A DNA stretch of 64,000 nucleotides from Dillenia suffruticosa (Eukaryota > Streptophyta > Magnoliopsida > Dilleniales > Dilleniaceae): contig JAVTVX010000030.1 in assembly GCA_033439265.1 (NCBI GenBank), forward strand, positions 5,597,774 through 5,661,773, in the 5' to 3' direction. The translations under genes were made by a program, and so were the position numbers. Below the pieces are notes generated by a model. That model did not search any database and had not been told where the DNA came from. It saw only the letters and a list, made by a program, of their open reading frames with translations. This document shows positions 24,848 through 36,671 of this stretch, in pieces (the stretch's first letter is position 1; every line of letters begins with the position of its first letter).

Positions 24848-24952
24848 GTAACTCTAGGCCATCTACCAAGAGTCTACAAGCATCCAAAGGCTTGGATGAG
24901 GAAGAAGATAAAAAGTCCTCACATATTTCTCAAATGCATCTAAGGTATGTTT
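24848..24952 (+). other. Possible captured exon in the CACTA element
   Basis: Plus-strand segment framed by a TTCTTAG acceptor and a GTATG donor. One frame reads NSRPSTKSLQASKGLDEEED. I do not recognise the protein. It runs opposite to the transposase gene, which favours captured host sequence. Confidence 0.35.
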
Positions 24953-25439
24953 GTTATTCTTAATTTGTTTATATCAACTTCATCCTATAATAACTTCATA
25001 TATGATCACTGAAGTGTACACTAGTCTTGATCAATTTGATGTGACATGGGCCTTGGTTCGATACTGATTTTGGAGCCTATAAGACTACTGCAGGACATAA
25101 TTAAGTGGGATTAGTTCTAAGATGAGAACAGAGGAATAGACAATGCCAATTTTTAGCAGCTCGGTGTTTGGACCAATTTGTCCAATGTGAACAAAATTCA
25201 TAACAAAACCAAGATTGGGAAAAACAATCATTATTAAGGCTACTGTAACTTATTAAAAAAACCCAAAATTATCTCGTCAAAAATCATGGTTTTTTTTGTC
25301 CCCAAAAAAAGGAAAAAAAATAATCAATGAAGATATTGAATAGTTAAAATGGGCTTCAGACAGAACATTCTCAAGTGATTGGTATGAGTGAAATATTGAA
25401 GAAGGAAGCTGAAATTCAAGATTCGAAGTAGTATCAGTA

Positions 25440-26110
25440 GAATCCAGTTATGAACCTGAACTATGAGTACTGATGACCCATCGACAGAGCCAATGAAGAA
25501 TTTTACAGTGGCAGAAATGAGGGATGGAGATGATTCAAACTCTATAGAAATTGTCAAGAAAGAAAATGGGGACAACAATGTGAATGCAATAGAATAACTC
25601 GCAGATAAAAATCCATCCATTGCTGAAAGTGAAGGTGAGTTATATTGGAAGTGTCGACATGTCTGAGAGGGGAACAACTCGAGATAGTTCTGCAAAAGAT
25701 ATGGAAGCTAAAATGACTGCATTGATGGAGACACGATTGAAAAATCAAACAATGGATTTGCAATATATGGGCGGCTACGAAACCAACATAGGTATGCAGA
25801 GACTTTTGGAAATGGTTTAGATTCACCAATGAGAAGAAAACAAGGGTATGCAAAGAATAGCTAAAGGAAAGCAAGATGATTATGCAATTGCAAACCATGG
25901 TTTCCTTCCACTCCCAAAAAGGATATTCATAAGCACATGGAGCAGAAATACATCTAACAAGAGAAAAATCAGGACAAAAGCATGGAAATATCATATGAAC
26001 CATCCCAAATGGTTAGTCAACAGTTTAATAGATCATATACAGTATCAGTACCACTCTTCATTCTTCCAACAAAGATCCACAATCAGTCAACCTTTAGCAT
26101 ATCCAAACTA
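25440..26110 (+). other. Possible captured gene fragment of unknown identity
   Basis: Coding-like plus-strand sequence. It includes MSTDDPSTEPMKNFTVAEMR and DGDDSNSIEIVKKENGDNN near 25460-25600, and a charged stretch with MEAKMTALMETRLKNQTMDL near 25700. Another frame near 25900-26100 reads KKDIHKHMEQKYI and SMEISYEPSQMVSQQFNRSY. Stops and frame changes separate the parts. No family recognised. Confidence 0.4.
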
Positions 26111-26639
26111 GCACCAAAGCATGTAGTTATTCATTCCTAATATTGTGGCCAAATATTGCATATATTATTAGGTACATATTTGTGATGTTAATTTGCAGAA
26201 ATTGAAAAAGTAACCAATAGGGTGACTCTCAGAGGCATCCCTTAGTATGTGGTAGCTCGGCCTAGGGTTTTCACGTTTTGTACAATTATTTAGGTGCAAA
26301 ATGAAATATAAAATAGTCAAATTCATAGCTCACTACCCCGTGCGTGTGTCTCTGTGTATGTGTGTGTGTTTGTTTTGTAATGACCTAGACATTTTCTGAC
26401 TATTGCACAAATGTGGAGTCATGGAAAAACAAATTTAGTTTACGAAGTTGGTCTATAACATATTGATATTGCTTTCTTTTGAAATGTGCGCTCGAAAGTA
26501 TCCATATATGATGGCTCAGACTACCTTTCCTTAGCATTAAAAACAAGGGGAAAAAATCCACGGTTACTAATAATTAAGTTGTAAAAACAAAAAGTAATTG
26601 ATTTAAATTAAAATGTAGGGGTTCTTAACAGTTATCAAT

Positions 26640-26917
26640 CTTTTTCTATGCTCATCGATATTGATTGACCCCCCCGCAGAAGTGGCAGACTCTTGACAGA
26701 ATTACAAGATCTATTCCTCTTGTTCTGCTCACTTTTTTTTATTCTCCTCAGACTCCCACAAAGCCAGCATCCTCATCCAATTTTCCTCCGTCACACAATT
26801 GGGTTTCTTCAGACTTGTTTTGGCTTTATTGATCACATTTCGAATGTGATCACCAACTTTCTTGTTGAAAATCCTTCTTATTTCATCTTCTTCTGATTCA
26901 TTCCAAGTAAACCTCCG
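26640..26917 (-). CDS. Transposase_24 domain exon (broken)
   Basis: From the acceptor (TTTGTACAG, just above 26917) it reads RRFTWNESEEDEIRRIFNKK, then VGDHIRNVINKAKTSLKKPN, then WMRMLALWESEEN. This is the conserved core of plant Ptta/En/Spm Transposase_24 proteins. A one-base indel in an A-run follows ESEENKKK; the other frame resumes SEQNKRNRSCNS and a GG-S motif. The exon joins in phase 0 to the one ending at 27006 (WWREFK plus RRFTW), matching family members that read FKKKFxW. Confidence 0.8.
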
Positions 26918-27005
26918 CTGTACAAAAAAAAAACTTAATTTGCAGAAATTAACTCTATTAAAACATTAAGTTAGATTGATGTATCAACTGAAAGGTAAAA
27001 CTTAC

Positions 27006-27085
27006 CTTAAACTCTCTCCACCATAACTCTTTCGTATCATTGGAAGTACTAGTGTAATTGATCGATGTCCCACCCTAGTGGTTAT
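27006..27085 (-). CDS. Transposase_24 gene, upstream exon
   Basis: Reads STSNDTKELWWREFK and ends at a GTAAG donor. The WWREFK ending is the usual lead into the Transposase_24 core exon. Confidence 0.6.
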
Positions 27086-27241
27086 TAACAATTTTATTTA
27101 GAACACGCACCACATTTACTGGATTAGAGAATCTATATATAAACAACTTACAAATAAGCAATGGTAAATAGATAAGATATTCACAAGAAATATATATATA
27201 AATAAAATAATGATATGAAATAAGTTTTTAAAATTAAAAAC

Positions 27242-27451
27242 TTACGAATCTCCACATGCGAAAATGAAATTTTGTTTATCATCTATGGTTATGTCCCCCG
27301 CAACATTTGATTGTTGCACTGAAGGTGCAACTGAAGAAGATGGGGTTAAAGGATATTCAGAAGTAGAGGGGAAGGGAATGGGGATGGGAACGGTGAAAGG
27401 GAAGGGGAAGTGGAAGATCATCCTTGTGAAGGTCAGGAGTGTCCTCCACAT
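27242..27451 (-). CDS. Possible 5' coding exon of the CACTA transposase gene
   Basis: An open frame with a proline-rich stretch (FPFTVPIPIPFPSTSEYPL) followed by DITIDDKQNFIFACGDS. In related proteins a short xxPxGDSF-like segment precedes the exon with WWxEFK, so a role as the N-terminal part of the same gene is plausible. Further coding-looking minus-strand words (DEFTRRYTGVPLKPTTPRIN, LWQYWPGKNHVNLVK) occur near 27720-27840. They are unrecognised. Confidence 0.35.
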   Translation of the reverse strand: MWRTLLTFTRMIFHFPFPFTVPIPIPFPSTSEYPLTPSSSVAPSVQQSNVAGDITIDDKQNFIFACGDS

Positions 27452-27999
27452 TTATACTAAGAAATATAAATGTTAGACAAAAGAGAGAAGCTAAAATTGC
27501 ATGTTTTATGATTATATAAGAAAGTACATTAAAATTAGTTTACCATATTCAAACCTTTTGTTAGCCTAGCACTCCAACTGGCTTTATCAAATGATCTACA
27601 AATAAAATTCCAAAGTATTAGAATAGGAAAACCAATGATATACAAAAAGAAAGCAAAGTATTGAAATGGTAGACTACAAATTTCAGCATGTCAATCATTT
27701 GAGTAAGGGGTTACTTTCTTTACCAAATTAACATGATTTTTTCCCGGCCAGTACTGCCAGAGATTTATCCTTGGGGTAGTAGGCTTTAGGGGGACACCAG
27801 TATATCTTCTTGTGAATTCATCAATGTGGTAACATGAAGTTATTCGTAATTACATTTCCTTAACAAAGAAGAGAAGAAAAACATAATACAAATGGGCACT
27901 TACCGGTATATGTTCCCCTGAATTCTACAAAATTTGATGTTTCCCTATCTAAGACAAGTTGACTATAGATGGGACAGGAACATGAGAGGTGGAGGTGGT

Positions 28000-29280
28000 G
28001 TTAGGTCATGTCAACATTGAGCATGACATGTTGGAGACTAAGTTCTCTGCAGTCTTATTGTCCAGCACCTTACAAATACGTAATGAGGCTTAATCCCAAA
28101 TTTTGGGTTGGATGAAACTTAGTACATATCAAATTATTTTTTATATCATTTTCATTGTTTGCTTTTCCTACTCATAACATATTACTCTATAAATAATAAG
28201 GGGGAAAAATCAATATCCATTGTCAATGTTGAATTCGTTCCATCAATCTAATCAATGATCGATAGAGCCGCCCCACCGAAACCCTAATCTATATTCAAAA
28301 CACAATCAAAGAATAAAATACATAGCACCAAGGTGATCAAAATTCAATGAATTGTTATCAAAATTAAATCCATGTTGAACAATTATTCCATAACATAAAA
28401 TTCACGAAACTGTAATTTCTATAACCCAAATTACTCGCTACAAGCAACTTGAATTAATCTCACACACACACACACAGATGGGTGAAAAGTACCTGCATAT
28501 TGAAGAAGAGGCAGTTGATAGAGAAAAGCCTAGGGTTTCGAAGAGAGAGAGAGATGAGCCATGGTCGGGATTAAGGCTTAGGGTTTGGATGTAGAGAGAT
28601 CTGGAGAAGGAGGAGAGAGGTGAAAGGGTCACGAGGGAGGAAAGAGGCATTACTAGATTAGGCATAATAAAAAAGAAACTAGATTCGTGCAAGACTTCAT
28701 CAAAGAGAAAAAATTGATCTTATATCATATTAATCTATATAGAATTCGACAAAATCAAAATCATAATAAACAACAATAGCACAAAACATCACAAGTTAAG
28801 AGGAAAGCTAACTCATTCGAATATAGTAACAATAGATCATGATATACTTGTAAAGGAGTACGAACAACTCAAGAGAAAGTCCAAGGAAGAAGAATACGAA
28901 CTCACCTAGGGTAGTCCTACACTTCCAGTGTTTCCAACTAAATCAATCCACTGTGATACTTGTAAAAGATAAATAATGTTTCAAAAATGCTTGGCTTTTG
29001 AAGAGATTTCGAAAACCAACAAAGATTCAAACAGATTTCAACGGGTGCACGGGCCAAACCCTAGCGAAGAGGGTACGAAATTCGTCTGCCTTAGGTCTAA
29101 AATCCGGCCGTTAGAGGCCTAAAATCCAGCTTTGCACATGCTTTTGTGCTACATGAAAACTTGAATTGTGGATGATGGGAAGAAATATGAAGATTTGAGA
29201 GACAAAAAGAGAGAGTGACTATGTAGGAGCAAGGTGCAAGATACGAGAGAAAGTGAGAAAAATGACTAAGTGTGAAACAA
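28000..29280. other. Interior of the CACTA element, no gene recognised
   Basis: AT-rich interior with a short CA repeat near 28461-28475 and a GA-rich patch near 28540-28555. Open frames here show no family features. Confidence 0.5.
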
Positions 29281-30032
29281 ATAAGACCGAGGTTAGGGAC
29301 GGACGAAGAATTTGCCACTAAGTTAGCGACGAAAGAAGAATCCGTTGCTAACTTAACGACAGACGATGAATCTGTCGCTAACTTAGCGACGGACGATGAA
29401 TTCGTCACTAACTTTCTTTTATTCTCCCTTTTCTATATTATCCTATTATTAATAATTCAAACCTTTATTTTTTAATTTTATTTATTTAAACCCCGACTAT
29501 AAACTTAGCGACGGATAGCGATATCCGTTGCTAAAATTTACCGATGGATATTTCATACTGTCACACAGTTAGCGACGGAACCACAAATCCATCACCAAGT
29601 TGGCGACGGAATCACATATCCGTTGCTAAGTTGGCGACGGAATGTCATATCCGTTGTTAACTTTCTTTTTCTATATTATCTTGTTATTAATTACACAAAC
29701 GTTTATTTTTTTATTTTATTTATTTAAACCCCAGAGTAGTTGGATGTGAATACAAACTTAATGATGGAAACTTCTAACCGTTGCTAAGTTAGGGGCGGAA
29801 CAACATTTTCATCGCCAAGTTGGCGATTGGTGACGGACAATCATATTTTTCACTACATATTAGTGATGATACTTATAGCCTTCGCTTAGTGATGGATGAT
29901 TTTTCTTCTATTTTATTATTCTTTTTCTTTTTCTTTTTAAACCTTCTAATAGTCCACTAAGTTTAGCAACGGATTACAAGTCATCGCAAAATTGATCATG
30001 AAATAATAAAATATTTTAAAAAATAATAATAA

Positions 30033-30100
30033 TATTTTTTTAAAAAATAAAAAAATAAAAAAATAAAAAAATAAAAAAATAAAAAAATAAAATAAAATAC
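30033..30100. repeat. (AAAAAAT)n microsatellite
   Basis: Seven-base A-rich repeat near the 3' subterminal zone of the CACTA element. Confidence 0.85.
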
Positions 30101-31302
30101 TGATTTAAAATATTATAAAATAATAAATATGATTAGTTAATATAAATTAATAAATTATAAAATATAAAATGTTAATTAAAAAAAATTAACTAAGCAACGA
30201 ATTTCAAAATCTATCGCTAAAAGATTATTTTATAATCTTTTTTTTTAAATTAACAAGTTTTATTTTATTTTATTATTTTATTATTATTATTATTTTTTCT
30301 TTTATTTTTTTGAAACTATAAAATAGTTTATAAATGGATAGCCACCTATCTTTTATTTTTTCATTTATTTAAAATTACTGTTTGATCTACTTGCCAAATA
30401 CGATAGATCGTCGGATGTGATGTATGATCTATTATGTTCATTGCTGATGATAGTGATGAATGAAGATGAACAATTGAACTTTCAAAGACGATTGAACTAT
30501 ATGAGAAAAGCAAGTAGATGTAGAAAACAAAAAACACACGAATGATGATCTCAACAGCTGCAACTAATTAGAAATTGTTTATTATAGATTTGTTGAATTA
30601 TTTATTGTTGAAAATTATCAAATTGGTGAGAATTGTAATATTTATTATCTATTTAATTTGATTTCGTTATTTAGAATATGTTAAAAAGAGAGATACGGTT
30701 AAAAATATTTCTTAATAAAGTATGAAAGAAATTTTATTTCGAAATTAGCCATAAATTTTGAAATATTGGTTATAAATTTGCGACGAATTTAGCTATGGAT
30801 ATTTTTTTGTGGGTAATTAACAATGAATTTTGTTACGAATATTTTGTGAGAAATATTTTTTTGTGACTAATTAACGATAAAAAATTTTTGTAGCTAATTT
30901 GTGATGAAATTCCCACGAAAATTTTTCGTATCTAAATTTGGTAACGAAATTTGCGACGAAATATTTTCGTCGCTAAATTTAACAATGACTAACAATATTC
31001 GTGGTAAAATTTAGTCACGAAAATTCTATTCATTGTTAATTAGCGATGAATTTTGTAACAAAAAATTTTTCGTTGCCAATTAGCGACAAATTTAGTCACA
31101 AAATATTTTTCGTGGCCAATTAGTGATGAATTTAGTCACGAATAATGTATCTGTTGCTAATTTAGCCACGAATAATATTTCGTCGCCAATTTCATTACAA
31201 AATAGTGATGAAAAAATATTTCGTCGCTAAATCCGTCGTAAAATAGTGACGAAAAAAATCTATCGTTAAAATCCGTTACTAAAACCGTGTTTTTTTGTAG
31301 TG

Positions 31303-31660
31303 TATTCTCTATAGATAAAACAATTGTGAGTGATCTAAACTTTGACTATTCTTTATTCCGAAAAGGGTTGTAGTATCGTCATCGAGTAATCGTGGACTTG
31401 CAATACACTTTGCATCTTTGACAAGTTAATCTCAAAGGAAGGATTCAACGATGTTATGAATGAAAACTCATAGATTGGAGGAGGAAGAGAGGTCGAAGTT
31501 GTGTTTTTCAAAAGCCAATGCCCGGACTTTGAACTCCATCTTGGCTTGCATGCTAGCTTGTTTTAGAATTTCAGTCGCTATTTCATCAATTCTTTCTCTA
31601 TTGGGCTCCACCATTCAAATTCCTCTTTTACTCCTTTGCTAACAAATCAAGTGCAAAAGT
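31303..31660 (-). pseudogene. MatR-like exon, N-terminal piece cut by CACTA
   Basis: Continues the exon split at 22692. It carries the C-rich segment, the VRALAFEKLNF region and the N-terminal KQASMQ/SRERIDE words, read on the minus strand. Confidence 0.65.
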
Positions 31661-31761
31661 GCATAAGTTGTTGAATTTTGTGGGTGAAAAAAAATAGGCA
31701 AAAAGCGAGAAACATGTTACATTTTTTTATTATTTTTACTTTTGTAAAGGAATTGAGAGAA

Positions 31762-31833
31762 AGGTTCTACCAAGATTTGAATTCGGGTTACTGGATTCAA
31801 AGTCCAATATCCTCACCAGTAGACCATGGAACC
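31762..31833 (-). pseudogene. tRNA-Gln, decayed (TTG)
   Basis: The 72-nt length is kept. The acceptor, D arm (CTACTGG) and T arm all carry mismatches. Confidence 0.8.
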
Positions 31834-32244
31834 TTTGATGTGTAGAAAAGATTTTCCAAATGCTCTGAACTTACCCTAGTGTCTGTCAGTTTAAATGCAC
31901 TTCTCATCAATGAATATAGATTATAAATACTTATTTTTACATGAAATCTTTAATTTTAGACAAAAATATATTGGATGAATGATACTTTAAAAAAAATTAT
32001 TTGAAATCTTTTATTTAGTATTGAAAATCACAAGTTATCATATAAAGTTTTAATGGGTTAAGATGCAAATATGTTTTCTTTTTTCTAAGAAAGAATGGGA
32101 AAAAATTTGAAGTAGTGTTTCTTAAATCATCCAGTAGCATCCTTGAATGAGATAAATATCCTTTTTTTTCAAATTAATTTTGTCACCTAAATTTTGGCTA
32201 ATTCAAACTGTGATCAAGTTTTAATGGGAGTATCCTAAAAAATA

Positions 32245-32406
32245 CCTTGTGGTAGCATACTAGATTCTCTTAGCCAAGATTTTGAGTTTAGTTCTTGGTA
32301 ATGGAAAATCAGGTGTCGGGAGAAGCAGCTCTCTAAATTAGGCCTTATAATACTTAAATTGAATTAATGTGGTAACCCAAATATTAAAGGACAATACTAA
32401 AAAAAA
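32245..32406 (+). mobile_element. SINE copy, type B unit
   Basis: tRNA-like head with GTGGTAGCATACTAGA and a type B body ending in an A-run. Confidence 0.75.
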
Positions 32407-32494
32407 TCATCAAAAATTCCAAATGTAAAAATAATCTTGAGATAAATAATCTAATTACAAATCATTGTATGATATGTAATCTAATTTCCAAAAA

Positions 32495-32803
32495 CAATCG
32501 AGATGTTCCCCACTCTTCTTTGATCACCTTAGGACTAAATGGCAACCTTGGCCCAAGTGGAAGTATGATCTTTCTAGAGACTCGAGACCATAAATCAATT
32601 TGATTACCAATCTGGTCGCCTTTTTCATTATATTTTCTATAGGTAAAACTATTGTGAGTGATGTAAACTTCAACCCTTCTTTATTTCTATAAAGGGTTAT
32701 ATTGTTGGCATTGAGTGATCATGGACATGCAACAAACTTTACATCACTAACAAGTTAATTTCAAAGGAGGGATTCGACAATGTTACGAATGAAAAGGCGG
32801 AGA
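32495..32803 (-). pseudogene. MatR-like exon, RT-side part only
   Basis: Type-B-linked copy. Its remaining end is fused directly to a tRNA-Gln fragment by a deletion at about 32803. Confidence 0.55.
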
Positions 32804-32834
32804 TTTAGTGTCCTCACCACTAAACGATGGAACC
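32804..32834 (-). pseudogene. tRNA-Gln 5' fragment
   Basis: Only the 5' acceptor strand and D arm remain at a deletion junction with the maturase exon. Confidence 0.75.
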
Positions 32835-33270
32835 TTTGATGTGTAGAATAGTTTTTCCAAATACTTGAACTTATTCTAGGGTCAGTCAATTTAAATGCAC
32901 TTCTTCTTGATGTAATATGAATTATAAATATTTATTTTTACATTAGAATATTAATTTTTAAACAAAATAATATTGGACTAATGACGCCTTCAAAAAAAAT
33001 TATTTGAAATCTTTAATTTAGTATTGAGAATCACGGGTTACCATATAAAATTTTAATTGCCTAGGTTGCAAATGTGTCTTTTTTTTCTTTGTTTTTTTTT
33101 TCCTTTTTTTGTAGGAAAGAATGGGAAAAAACTTGAAGTAGTGTTTCTTGAATCATCTACTAGCATCTTAGAAGAAGATAAATATCCTTTTTTCTATTTA
33201 TTTTGTCACACCTAAATTTTAGCTAATTCATGCTGTGATCAAATTCTAATGAGAGCATCATCAAAATTTC

Positions 33271-33428
33271 CTAATAGTAGGGTACTAGACTCTCTTAGTC
33301 AAGATTTTGAGTTCTATTCTTGGAAATGGAAAAATAGCTACCAGGAGAACCAACCTCTAAGTTAATCCCATAGCCTTCGAACTATAATAGTTGGGTAACT
33401 TGAATACTAGAGGTCAAGACAAAAAAAA
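33271..33428 (+). mobile_element. SINE copy, type A unit
   Basis: Head, body and AGGTCAAGACAAAAAAAA end. Confidence 0.75.
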
Positions 33429-33515
33429 TCATCAACAAGTCCAGCTGTAAAAATAGTCTTGAGATAAATAAACCAACTACAAATTGTTGTATGAAATGTA
33501 ATCTAATTTCCAAAA

Positions 33516-33960
33516 ACTAGCAAGGTGTTCCCCGCTTTCCGAAAGTAACTTGAGATCATTAATAGATTTCATTACCTTTCTAATCATCTCATTCAAGATA
33601 TTTTCTATAGATAAAACTACTGTAGATGGCCTAAACTTTGGCCCTTCTTTATTTCTATAAAGGGTTGTAGTGTTGGCATTGAGTGAGCATGGACTTGCAA
33701 CATATTTACATCTCTAGCAAATTAATCTCTAAGGAAGGATTCAATGAGGTTACTAATGAAAAGGCGGAGATTAGGGGTGGAAGAGAGGTTGAAGTTGAGT
33801 TTTTCAGAAGCCAAGGCTCGAACTTTGAGCTCTATCATGGCTTGCATGCCAGCTTGTTTTAGAATTTCAATGGTTACTTCTTAGGTTCTTTCTCTACTTG
33901 ACTCCTCCATTTCAAATTCTTCTTTTATTCCTTTGCTCACAAATCAGGCGCAAGAGTGTA
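33516..33960 (-). pseudogene. MatR-like exon with small internal deletion
   Basis: The N-terminal half is present. Part of the RT-like end (the region of GQGCHSVLRW in sister copies) is missing near 33537. Confidence 0.55.
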
Positions 33961-34075
33961 GAAGTTGTTGAATTTTGCAGGTCAAAAAAATTGGCGTTTA
34001 AAAAATGGGAGAGCATTTCACATTTGCGATGAGGATTATTTTTTATTTTTCACTTTTGTAAAGGAGTTGAGGGAA

Positions 34076-34139
34076 AGGTTCCATTAAACTTGGGTTACTA
34101 GATTCATAGTCCAATGTCTTCACCAGTAGACCATCGAAC
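34076..34139 (-). pseudogene. tRNA-Gln pseudogene
   Basis: Shortened to about 64 nt with part of the T arm lost. The anticodon loop is altered to CTATGAA. Confidence 0.75.
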
Positions 34140-34552
34140 TTTTGAAGTATAGAATAGATTTTCCAAATACTTTAAACTTATCCTCGTTTAGTTAGTTTAA
34201 ATGCACTTCTCATTAATGCATATGAATGATAAATATTTATTTTTATATTAAATTATTAATTTTTAGACAAAACAATATTGGATTAATAACACTTTCAATT
34301 AAATTATTCGAAATCTTTAATTTATTATTGAAAATTGTGGGTTACCATATAAAATTTTAATGGTATAGGATGCAAATGTGTGTGTATGCGTGTGTGATTG
34401 TGTTTTTTTTTCCCTAAAAAAGAAAAGGTAAAAACTTGTAGTAGTGATTCTTGAATCATCCAATAGCATCCTTGAAGGAGATATCCTTTCTTTCAATTTA
34501 TTTTAGATAATTCAAACTGTGATCAACTCATAATGAGAGTGTTATAAAAGAT

Positions 34553-34711
34553 TTCCAACGGTAAGACACTAGACTCTCTTAATCAAAATCTCAAGTTCGA
34601 TTATTGGGAACGAAAAAATTGACGGTGGGAAAACCAACCCCTAAATTGGGCCTTTAGTGCTCGAACTAGATTAGTAGAATAGCTTAGATTCCAGAGGTCA
34701 AGACCAAAAAA
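34553..34711 (+). mobile_element. SINE copy, type C unit
   Basis: Head with ACGGTAAGACACTAGAC, body with CTCGAACTAGATTAGTAG, and a CCAAAAAATA tail. Confidence 0.75.
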
Positions 34712-34794
34712 TAATCAAAGAGTCCAAATGTAAAAATAAGCTTGAGATAAATAATTCAACTATGTTGTATGATTTGTAATCTAATTTCCAAAAT

Positions 34795-35290
34795 TTGCTA
34801 GATGTTCCCCACTCTTCTTTGATCCACCTTAAGACTGAGTGGAGCCTCGACCCAAACAAAAGTGCAATGAATCTAGAAACTCAAGATCATAAATTGATTT
34901 GATTACCGTTCTGATCACCTCTTTCATGATATTTTCTATAGGTAAAACTATTGTTAGTGATCTAAACTTTGACCTATCTTTATTTCTAAAAGGGTTGTAG
35001 TGTTGGCATTGAGTACTTGTGGACTTGCAACATTCTTTACATTTCTTACAAGTTAATCTCAAAGGAAGGATTCGACAATGCTATGAATGAAAGGGAAGAG
35101 ATTAGGGAAGGAAGTGTGGTTGAAGTTGAGATTTTCAGAAGCCAAGGCTCGGACTTTGAACTCTGTTATCACTTGTATGCCAACTTGTTTAAGAATTTCA
35201 GTCACTGTTTCTTCAATTCTTTCTCTACTTGGCTCCTCCATTTAAAATTCCTCTTTCCTTCCTTTGCTGACAAATCAAGCGCAAGAGTAC
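34795..35290 (-). pseudogene. MatR-like exon, type C unit
   Basis: Two overlapping frames cover it. One gives EEPSRERIEETVTEILKQVG and VRALASENLNF; the other RLTCKKCKECCKSTSTQCQH, IENIMKEVIRTVIKSIYDLEF and HFCLGRG. The full exon is represented, with a frame change between its halves. CxxCxxCC and the MatR-like block are both visible. Confidence 0.65.
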
Positions 35291-35366
35291 ACAAGCTTTT
35301 GAATTTTGTGGTAGAAAAAAAGTGGGCATTTCAAAAAAGGAGAGCATTTTGCATATGTAGAGAGAA

Positions 35367-35438
35367 GGGTTCCATTGAGATTTGAAGTTGGGTTACTAAA
35401 TTCAGAGTCCAATGTCCTCACCACTAGACTATGGAACC
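35367..35438 (-). pseudogene. tRNA-Gln pseudogene (CTG)
   Basis: The length is kept. The B box is lost (CAACTTC) and the anticodon stem broken (TTGGA/TTTAG). Confidence 0.8.
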
Positions 35439-35863
35439 TTCGATGTGTAGAACTGAATACTCTAAACTTATCCTAGTGTCGGTCAATTTAAATGCGCTTA
35501 TGTCTAATTCATATGAATTATAAATACTTATTTTTACATTAAATTATTAATTTTAGACAAAATAATATTGGATTAATGAAATTTAAAAAAAAATTATTTG
35601 AAATCTTTAATTTAGTATTGAAAATCATAGAATACCATATCAAATTTTAATGGTCAAGGATGGAAATGTGTGTGCATGTGTGTGTGTGTGTTTTTTTTCC
35701 TTCCCAAGAAAGAATATGAAAAAACTTGTAGTAGTGTTTCCTGAATCATCCAATAGCATTCTTGAAGGAGATAAATTACCTTGTTTTCAATTTATTATAT
35801 CACACCTAAGTTTTAGCTAATTCAAACTGAGATCAAGTTATAATGAGAGTATCATAAAAAATT

Positions 35864-36000
35864 TCTAGTGGTAGAGTACTAGACTTCTGTAGCCAAAATC
35901 TAGAGTTTGACTTTTTAGAATGAAAAAACAGTTGCCGGAAAAACTAATTTCTAAATTGGGCACCATAGTATTCGAATTGGTTTAATTAACCTGGATACTT
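35864..36000 (+). mobile_element. SINE copy, 3'-truncated
   Basis: tRNA-like head and most of the body; the A-rich end is deleted. Confidence 0.7.
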
Positions 36001-36540
36001 GATGTTCCCCAATCTTCTTTGATCCATCTTAGGCTTGAGTTAGGCTTGAGTAGCAGCCTTGACCTAAGCAGAAATGCAATGTATCTAGAAACTCGAGATC
36101 ATAAATGGATTTGATTACCATTCTAATCACCTCTTTCTTGATATTTTCTACAGGTAAAACTATTGTGAGAGATCTAAACTTCGACCTATCTTTATTTCTA
36201 AAAAGGGTTGTAGTGTCAGCATTGAGTGATCATGGACTGGCAAGATACTTTACATCTTTGACAAGTTGATCTCAAAGGAAGGATTCAATGATGTGATGAA
36301 TGAAAAGGCAGCGATTAGGGGAGGAAGGGAGGCCGAAGTTGAGTTTTACAGATACCACATCTTGAACTTAGTACAACGTCATGTCTTGTATGCCAGCTTG
36401 TTTCAGAATTTTTGTCACTATTTCTTCAATTCTTTTACTCTTGAACAACGTCATGGCTTGCATGCCAGCTTGTTTCAGAATTTCAATCATTGTTTCTTCA
36501 ATTCTTTTACTCCTTCGCTAACGAATCAAGCGCAAGAGTG
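36001..36540 (-). pseudogene. MatR-like exon, type C unit, with short duplication
   Basis: The array exon with a local duplication of about 75 bp at 36370-36500, where CATGYCTTG ... GCCAGCTTGTTTCAGAATTT occurs twice. Confidence 0.6.
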
Positions 36541-36609
36541 CAGAAGTTATTGGATTTTGTGGGTGAAAAAGAATGGCTTTTTCAATATCAAGAGAACATT
36601 TCGTGTGTG

Positions 36610-36671
36610 GAGATTTGAACTTGGGTTACTGGATTCAGAGTCCAATGTCTTCACCACTAAATTGTGGAACC
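36610..36671 (-). pseudogene. tRNA-Gln, 3'-truncated (CTG)
   Basis: D, anticodon and T arms are present. The 3' acceptor strand is missing. Confidence 0.8.

Larger units (their letters stand above)
22693..31302 (-). mobile_element. CACTA (En/Spm) transposon, 8.6 kb, complete ends
   Basis: Both ends carry a perfect 13-bp inverted repeat, CACTACAAAAAAA, flanked by the 3-bp target duplication TAT (22690-22692 and 31303-31305). Removing the element restores the maturase-exon sequence found in sister units. Subterminal zones (about 22710-23340, 29280-29990 and 30770-31290) are packed with degenerate TTAGCGACGRA motifs in both orientations, as in this superfamily. A broken Transposase_24-type gene lies on the minus strand, and sequence that looks captured lies at 24848-26110. 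No TNPD (Transposase_21) reading was found, so it is probably non-autonomous. Confidence 0.9.

Noticed and set aside
25324-26003. Minus-strand open frames across 25324-26003
   Set aside because: They overlap a plus-strand segment with better coding character and contain no recognisable domain.
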